NCBI RefSeq assembly: GCF_009377175.1
Contig: NZ_VJZD01000095.1
Coordinates: forward strand, 1 to 32,803
Direction: 5' to 3'
DNA length: 32,803 bases
Origin: Streptomyces adustus
GTDB lineage: Bacteria > Actinomycetota > Actinomycetes > Streptomycetales > Streptomycetaceae
This document shows positions 28,997 through 32,803 of this stretch, piece by piece (within the stretch, counting starts at the first letter, position 1; every line of letters begins with the position of its first letter). The notes under the pieces are model-generated. The model saw nothing but the letters and a program-made list of their open reading frames with translations. It did not search any database and was not told where the DNA came from. The position numbers and the translations under genes were made by a program.

Positions 28997-29986
28997 TCAG
29001 TGCCAGTGCGCGGGACGGCCGAGCGCCGGGGGCAGCCGGGTGGCCGTGTCCCCCTTAGCCGCGTTGACCTGGGCCTGGGTCAGGAAGATGCTTCCGGTGA
29101 GGTCGGCCCCGCTCAGGTCGGCGTCGCGCATGTCCGCGCCGATCAGGTCGGCGGTGCGCAGGTCGGCCGCCGAGAGGTCCGCCGCGATGAGCAGGGCACC
29201 GCGGAGATTCGCTCCCCGAAGGTCGGCGCCGGCGAGCCCGGCGCCGATCAGGTCGGCTCCCCGATGGTTCTTCTTACGGCCGGGGACCGTGGCCCGTATC
29301 CGCTCACTGGCTTGCAGCAGCAGGACGTTGACGTCGCCGCGCAGCGCGGCCACGTCGAGTTCCAGGAGCGATTCGGCGCTGCCGCGGCTGAGTTCCTCGA
29401 TACGGCCGAGTGCCTTGCGGAGGTCCTGGTGGGCGGGGCGGGCCGAGGGGTGGCCGAGGGCCTCGGTGATGTACCAGAGCAGTTCGTGCAGTTGCCGCAT
29501 CAGCGGGAAGACCGCGAACATCCGGCGTGCGCTGTCCGGCTCCTGCCGCCAGTCCCTGCCATCGAAGGTGACGTGCGAGACCTTCTGGCCGGCGCCGAAG
29601 CAGTCGTAGGCGGTACAGCCGGGAAAGCCCTTCTCCCGCAGCCGGGTGTGTATGCCGCAGCGGAAGTCCGCCTCCAGGTTCGAACACGGCTGTCCCGCGT
29701 TCTTGTCGACCGCGAAGTCGGCCGAGCGCGCGAAGGGGAGCGCTACGCAGCACAGCCCGAAGCAGTTCGCGCAGTCGGCCCGGAGATCCTTCCGGCCGCC
29801 GTCGGCGACCGAGGGCTTGCGGCTGTCGGTGGTGGGGGCTCGGTGCTTCGGGGACAACGTGTGCGCTCCTGCCGCGAGTCGGGCACCGTTTGCCGCGGTG
29901 CGCCGAGGTTTGCCCTCATTCTCACCGATGGCCGCGGACACCTGTCCGGCGGGTGCGGCCGGGAGGCGGATCGCGGGCCCGGACAT
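28997..29986 (-). CDS. Cysteine-cluster and pentapeptide-repeat protein
   Basis: A 329-aa protein in three parts. Residues 1-65 are polar and disordered. Residues ~68-140 carry a cysteine cluster (CANCFGLCC, then QPCSNL, FRCGIH, GFPGCTAYDCFGAGQ) that resembles the zinc/iron-chelating YkgJ-like CxxCxxxCC arrangement. A helical stretch (155-240) leads to about 14 pentapeptide repeats (~245-312: GADLIGAGLAGADLRGANLRG), which form a right-handed quadrilateral beta-helix. Pentapeptide-repeat proteins include DNA mimics that protect gyrase (Qnr, MfpA), but most have no known role. ATG 29986 has AAGGG about 9 nt upstream; since the N terminus is low-complexity, a later start is possible. It is separated from the acyl-CoA dehydrogenase gene by a terminator. 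Confidence 0.82.
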   Translation of the reverse strand: MSGPAIRLPAAPAGQVSAAIGENEGKPRRTAANGARLAAGAHTLSPKHRAPTTDSRKPSVADGGRKDLRADCANCFGLCCVALPFARSADFAVDKNAGQPCSNLEADFRCGIHTRLREKGFPGCTAYDCFGAGQKVSHVTFDGRDWRQEPDSARRMFAVFPLMRQLHELLWYITEALGHPSARPAHQDLRKALGRIEELSRGSAESLLELDVAALRGDVNVLLLQASERIRATVPGRKKNHRGADLIGAGLAGADLRGANLRGALLIAADLSAADLRTADLIGADMRDADLSGADLTGSIFLTQAQVNAAKGDTATRLPPALGRPAHWH

Positions 29987-30022
29987 CTGTCACCACCCTT
30001 GCCCACCGCGCCACTTGCGCTG

Positions 30023-30057
30023 CCAGGACCGCCCCCGCATCACCGGGGCGGTCCTGG
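30023..30057. terminator. Hairpin terminator of the PadR-acyl-CoA dehydrogenase operon
   Basis: Perfect 13-bp arms CCAGGACCGCCCC (30023-30035) and GGGGCGGTCCTGG (30045-30057) with a 9-nt loop lie 12 bp after the acyl-CoA dehydrogenase stop on the minus strand. Confidence 0.8.
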
Positions 30058-30068
30058 CGGCGCGTCTT

Positions 30069-31787
30069 CTAGAGCGCCATCTCGTACGCCCCGGACAGCG
30101 CCTCGACCTGCTCCCAGACCCGCGCCGAACGTGCTTCGTCGACGACGGGACGCCGGACCGCGCCCAGTGCCCAACTCTGTTGCTGCCCGGTCGCGGAGTC
30201 CTTGCCGTGCAGCTCGACGGCATGTCCGGAGAAGTCACGGACGAACACGGAGAACAACTCGTCGAGCACGGACTCGTCCAGACCGGTCAGCCGCGCCTGC
30301 TCCAGAATCAGCTGACCGTGCACCACCAGCGCGAACAACTGTCCTACAGAGAGGAGGAAGTCGAGGTCGCGGCTCTGCTCCTCGTCGGGGGCCATGGTGG
30401 TGACGAACTCGCACAGGGCGTCGGCCTGTTCCCGGAAGCGGGCGACGTTCGGGACCTCGGCGTACGCGTCGAAGGCGGGGCGCCAGTCGTGGAAGCGTAC
30501 GGAACCCAGGCCGCGGGCCGGGCCCTGCCGGAACAGGAAGTCGTCGTCGACCGCGTCGAGTCGGCTCGGTACGTCGGGGTGGGCGACCGGCTCCAGCAGG
30601 TGGTTGCGCATGAACTTGAGGATCAGCGCGAGGTTGACGTGGACCGTCCCCTCCAGCTTGGGCAGGCTCCGGATCTCCACCGCGGCCTGGGAGAAGTAGT
30701 TGTCCTTCTCGAAGCCCTTGGCGGCGATGACGTCCCACATCAGGTCGACGACCTTCTCGCCCTCCGTGGTCACCTTCATCTTCGTCATCGGGTTGAAGAG
30801 CAGATAGCGGCGGTCCTCGGGACCGGCCGAGCGGAAGTAGTCGACGGCACGGTCGCTGAACAGCTTCATGCCGACGAGACGGACGTAGGCATCGGCCAAC
30901 TCGCGGCGCACGTGCGGGAAGGCGGTGACGGGACGGCCGTACAGGATCCGGTTGCTCGCGTGGGTGACGGCCTCGTACATCGCGTGCTCGCAGATGCCGA
31001 TCGACGCGGTGCAGAGGTTGAACTTGCCGACGTTCACGGTGTTGAGCGCCGCGTCGAAGGCGGCACGGCCGGTGTGCAGGACGTCCTCGGGGGCGACCGG
31101 GTAGTCCTCCAGACGGAACTCGCTGACGTACTTGGAGGAGTCGACGACGTTCTTCACCAGGTGGTACGCCGGGTGGCGGCTGTCGGCGGCGAAGAAGACG
31201 TATCCGTCCGGGCCTTCGACGTCGGTGCGGCGGCCGAACACGGAGACCAGGCCGGCGGCGTTGCCGTTGCCGATGTAGTACTTGGAACCGGAAGCCCGGA
31301 AACCGCCGTTGCCGTCGGGCTCCAGCAGCATGTCGGTGGAGTAGATGTCGGCGCCGTGGGTCTTCTCGGACAGGCCGAAGGCGAAGACCTCGCCCTCGTT
31401 CAGGAGGTCCGCGGCACGGGTGCGGGCGGCGGCGTTGTCGCTCTGCCAGACCGGGCCGAGACCGAGGATGGTCACCTGCCACGCGTACCAGTAGTCAAGA
31501 CCGTAGAACCCGAGGATCTCGTTCAGGGCGGCGATCCGGGCGGTGTCCCAGCGCTGGTCCTCGTCCCCGGCGGCGGAGGCCGGGGTGAGGAAGGTGGCGA
31601 ACAGGCGCTCCTTGGCGGCGAACGCGAGGAAGTCCCCGAGCCAGGCGCGGGTGCGGTAGTCCTCGATCAGCCGGCGCTTGCCGCGCTCCTCGAACCAGTC
31701 GACGGTGGCGCGCAGCAGCCTGCGGGTTTCGGGGTCGAAGTGCGCCGGGTCGTACGTGTGCGGGTTGAACAGCAGCGGAGTGCTCAT
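30069..31787 (-). CDS. Acyl-CoA dehydrogenase/oxidase family flavoenzyme
   Basis: A 572-aa FAD enzyme of the acyl-CoA dehydrogenase/oxidase fold, longer than the usual ~385-aa dehydrogenases. An extended helical N terminus precedes the middle beta domain (FAFGLSEKTHGADIYS, then SKYYIGNGNAAGLVSVFGRR). The C-terminal helical domain contains LPKLEGTVHVN, where the Glu sits in the LEGT/YEGT position typical of this family. It likely introduces an alpha-beta double bond into an acyl-CoA or a related thioester; chain length and electron acceptor are unknown. ATG 31787 follows GGAAGG at about 9 nt. The PadR gene lies 70 bp upstream on the same strand, so it is probably co-transcribed with its regulator. 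Confidence 0.9.
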   Translation of the reverse strand: MSTPLLFNPHTYDPAHFDPETRRLLRATVDWFEERGKRRLIEDYRTRAWLGDFLAFAAKERLFATFLTPASAAGDEDQRWDTARIAALNEILGFYGLDYWYAWQVTILGLGPVWQSDNAAARTRAADLLNEGEVFAFGLSEKTHGADIYSTDMLLEPDGNGGFRASGSKYYIGNGNAAGLVSVFGRRTDVEGPDGYVFFAADSRHPAYHLVKNVVDSSKYVSEFRLEDYPVAPEDVLHTGRAAFDAALNTVNVGKFNLCTASIGICEHAMYEAVTHASNRILYGRPVTAFPHVRRELADAYVRLVGMKLFSDRAVDYFRSAGPEDRRYLLFNPMTKMKVTTEGEKVVDLMWDVIAAKGFEKDNYFSQAAVEIRSLPKLEGTVHVNLALILKFMRNHLLEPVAHPDVPSRLDAVDDDFLFRQGPARGLGSVRFHDWRPAFDAYAEVPNVARFREQADALCEFVTTMAPDEEQSRDLDFLLSVGQLFALVVHGQLILEQARLTGLDESVLDELFSVFVRDFSGHAVELHGKDSATGQQQSWALGAVRRPVVDEARSARVWEQVEALSGAYEMAL

Positions 31788-31857
31788 GAGGGTTCGCCTT
31801 CCGGGGTATGGGGGGTCGAGAGTTGCCGGGGGAGCGGTCGGCCGAACGCGGCGCGGC

Positions 31858-32424
31858 TCAGGCCGAGGGTGAGGTCCTGCCCAGGGTGTGGAGTGTGGCG
31901 AGGACGTCGTCGAGCCAGGCGACCGTCATCCGCTCGTACGCGATGCCGCCGCGCAGCACGACGTGCTGGAGTTCCTGGCCGGCGTCGAGCGGTGCGGGGG
32001 CGTCGGGCCCGGTGAAATCGCGCAGTTCCCCGCTGAGGTAGTGCGCGAGCCGGGCACGGTGCACCTCGAGGTGCCGTTCGACCTCGTCGACGAGCGCCGC
32101 CGGGTCGTCGAAGGCGGCGCCGCGGATCTTCACCGCGAGATCGTGGCGGAGGCTCTCCGGCTCGATCGGCTCGTGCAGCCATCCGGAGAGGGCCGCCCGG
32201 CCGGGGGCGGCGACGGAGTACTCCTTCTTGTCCGGCCGTCCCTGCTGCGGTACTTCGCGGACGTCGAGCACGCCCTCGCTCTCCATGCGCTTGAGAACGC
32301 GGTAGATCTGCTGATGGGTCGCGGTCCAGAAGTAGCCGATGGAACGGTCGAACCGCCGGGCCAGTTCGTAGCCGGAGCCCGGTTTCTCCAGCAGGGAGAC
32401 GAGGATCGCGTGTTCGAGCGCCAT
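31858..32424 (-). CDS. PadR-family transcriptional regulator
   Basis: A 188-aa regulator. The N-terminal winged helix has the PadR pattern MALEHAILVSLLEKPGSGYE, followed by TATHQQIYRVLKRMESEGVL and the wing PQQGRPDKKEYSVA. The C-terminal helical half (about 95-180, Vir_C-like) dimerises. ATG 32424 is chosen because the family starts MALEHAILV; an upstream in-frame TTG at 32445 lies inside the operator palindrome. It precedes an acyl-CoA dehydrogenase gene on the same strand, its likely target. A perfect 20-bp palindrome just upstream points to autoregulation. The inducer may be an acid or acyl compound linked to the enzyme, which is inference. Confidence 0.93.
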   Translation of the reverse strand: MALEHAILVSLLEKPGSGYELARRFDRSIGYFWTATHQQIYRVLKRMESEGVLDVREVPQQGRPDKKEYSVAAPGRAALSGWLHEPIEPESLRHDLAVKIRGAAFDDPAALVDEVERHLEVHRARLAHYLSGELRDFTGPDAPAPLDAGQELQHVVLRGGIAYERMTVAWLDDVLATLHTLGRTSPSA

Positions 32425-32437
32425 ACCGCACAGCTTT

Positions 32438-32457
32438 CTATGCAACTAGTTGCATAG
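32438..32457. promoter_or_regulatory. Perfect 20-bp operator palindrome of the padR gene
   Basis: CTATGCAACTAGTTGCATAG is a perfect palindrome lying 13 bp upstream of the PadR ATG, strikingly A/T-rich for this genome. Minus-strand TTGTCT at its outer edge could be a -35 box, so a bound repressor would cover the promoter. ATGCAA/TTGCAT half sites are typical of PadR-family operators. Confidence 0.7.
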
Positions 32458-32468
32458 ACAAGGGCGGC

Positions 32469-32498
32469 CGCCCGGGTGAGACACGGCTCACCCGGGCG
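32469..32498. terminator. Second hairpin between the transglycosylase and padR genes
   Basis: Arms of 12 bp (32469-32480 and 32487-32498) pair perfectly around a 6-nt loop. It follows the first terminator at 32565-32588 on the minus strand and would insulate the PadR operon from readthrough. Confidence 0.6.
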
Positions 32499-32564
32499 AC
32501 GTGGCGCGCATCGCCCCACCGTCGGGGCGCATCACCTAGCGAAATGGCCCTGGATACGACAAAG

Positions 32565-32588
32565 CCGCTGCTTCGTGTGAAGCAGCGG
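32565..32588 (-). terminator. Terminator of the transglycosylase-like gene
   Basis: CCGCTGCTTC (32565-32574) pairs perfectly with GAAGCAGCGG (32579-32588) around a 4-nt loop. On the minus strand the hairpin is followed by CTTTGT, a short U-rich tract, so it is a near-classical intrinsic terminator 47 bp past the stop. Confidence 0.8.
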
Positions 32589-32635
32589 TCGGTGTCGCGT
32601 GATGCCTGCGGTGGGCAGGGCTGGCACTGGTTGTT

Positions 32636-32803
32636 TTAGTACCAGTGGTGGGTCTGCCAGAAGTCCCAGGCCTGGACGGGGCTGCCGTAGCGGGAGTTCA
32701 TGTAGTCCAGGCCCCACTTGATCTGGGTGGCGGGGTTGGTCTTCCAGTCGGAGCCGGCGGTGGCCATCTTCGAGCCGGGCAGGGCCTGGACGAGGCCGTA
32801 GGC
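32636..32803 (-). CDS. Transglycosylase-like secreted protein, C-terminal part (runs off the window)
   Basis: Only the last 55 codons are inside the window, ending in TAA at 32636-32638. The sequence (AYGLVQALPGSKMATAGSDW, then NPATQIKWGLDYMNSRYGSP and a terminal HHWY) closely resembles the C-terminal end of streptomycete lysozyme-like/SLT or aggregation-promoting-factor-type domains that cut peptidoglycan. Full proteins of this type are secreted and often carry a LysM or coiled-coil region before this domain, but that part cannot be seen. The terminal aromatic WY is typical. The frame continues without a stop to the window edge. Confidence 0.85.
   Translation of the reverse strand, partial: AYGLVQALPGSKMATAGSDWKTNPATQIKWGLDYMNSRYGSPVQAWDFWQTHHWY

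Noticed and set aside
29646..32015. A 789-codon plus-strand open frame opposite the acyl-CoA dehydrogenase
   Set aside because: It is the antisense shadow of a high-GC gene (Val/Gly/Glu-rich without domains); the minus-strand reading gives a complete enzyme.

Overview
The window looks like a stretch of Streptomyces chromosome or a close actinobacterial relative. GC content is high and third codon positions are strongly G/C. Starts are often GTG, neighbouring genes overlap by 1-8 bases, at least two genes appear leaderless, and the families are typically streptomycete (MsiK-style sugar ABC cassette without its own ATPase, secreted multidomain glycosidases, DesK/NarL and OmpR two-component pairs). 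No tRNA, rRNA, CRISPR array, transposase or integrase was recognised.

Left part (1-6.3 kb): an ArsR-type repressor and a free-standing Roadblock/LC7 protein on the minus strand, then a plus-strand sugar locus. The sugar locus has a LacI repressor, a lipoprotein solute-binding protein and two MalFG-type permeases, followed by only the first ~65 codons of a GH36-like alpha-galactosidase. That enzyme gene is broken exactly where a foreign-looking module begins.

Module of greatest interest (6.34-9.6 kb, minus strand): a two-gene operon with its own good promoter. It encodes an EACC1-like adaptor (effector-associated constant component 1) and, overlapping it by GTGA, an 897-aa protein that joins a cytoplasmic caspase-like protease, one membrane helix, an extracellular solute-binding-protein domain and a C-terminal vWA domain with a complete MIDAS. 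The EACC1 plus caspase pairing points to a biological-conflict or regulated cell-death system, here apparently wired to an outside sensor through a single polypeptide.

Middle part (9.7-16.7 kb): GNAT acetyltransferase, a NarL/DesK two-component pair, cyclophilin, an OmpR-type two-component pair with a VanZ-like membrane protein upstream, and a divergent ADP-ribosylglycohydrolase whose shared promoter region carries 21-bp tandem repeats.

Right part (16.8-32.8 kb): a giant 2351-aa secreted enzyme joining a GH92 alpha-mannosidase to carbohydrate-binding modules, FIVAR and FN3 domains and a PAP2 acid phosphatase; an alpha/beta hydrolase and MFS exporter divergent from a LysR regulator; a small coiled-coil protein; an NADPH-quinone-type oxidoreductase; a cysteine-cluster/pentapeptide-repeat protein; a PadR-acyl-CoA dehydrogenase operon; and the 3' end of a secreted transglycosylase-like protein that runs off the window. 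Palindromic operators sit just upstream of the ArsR, LysR, PadR and GH92 genes, and many genes end in strong hairpin terminators.
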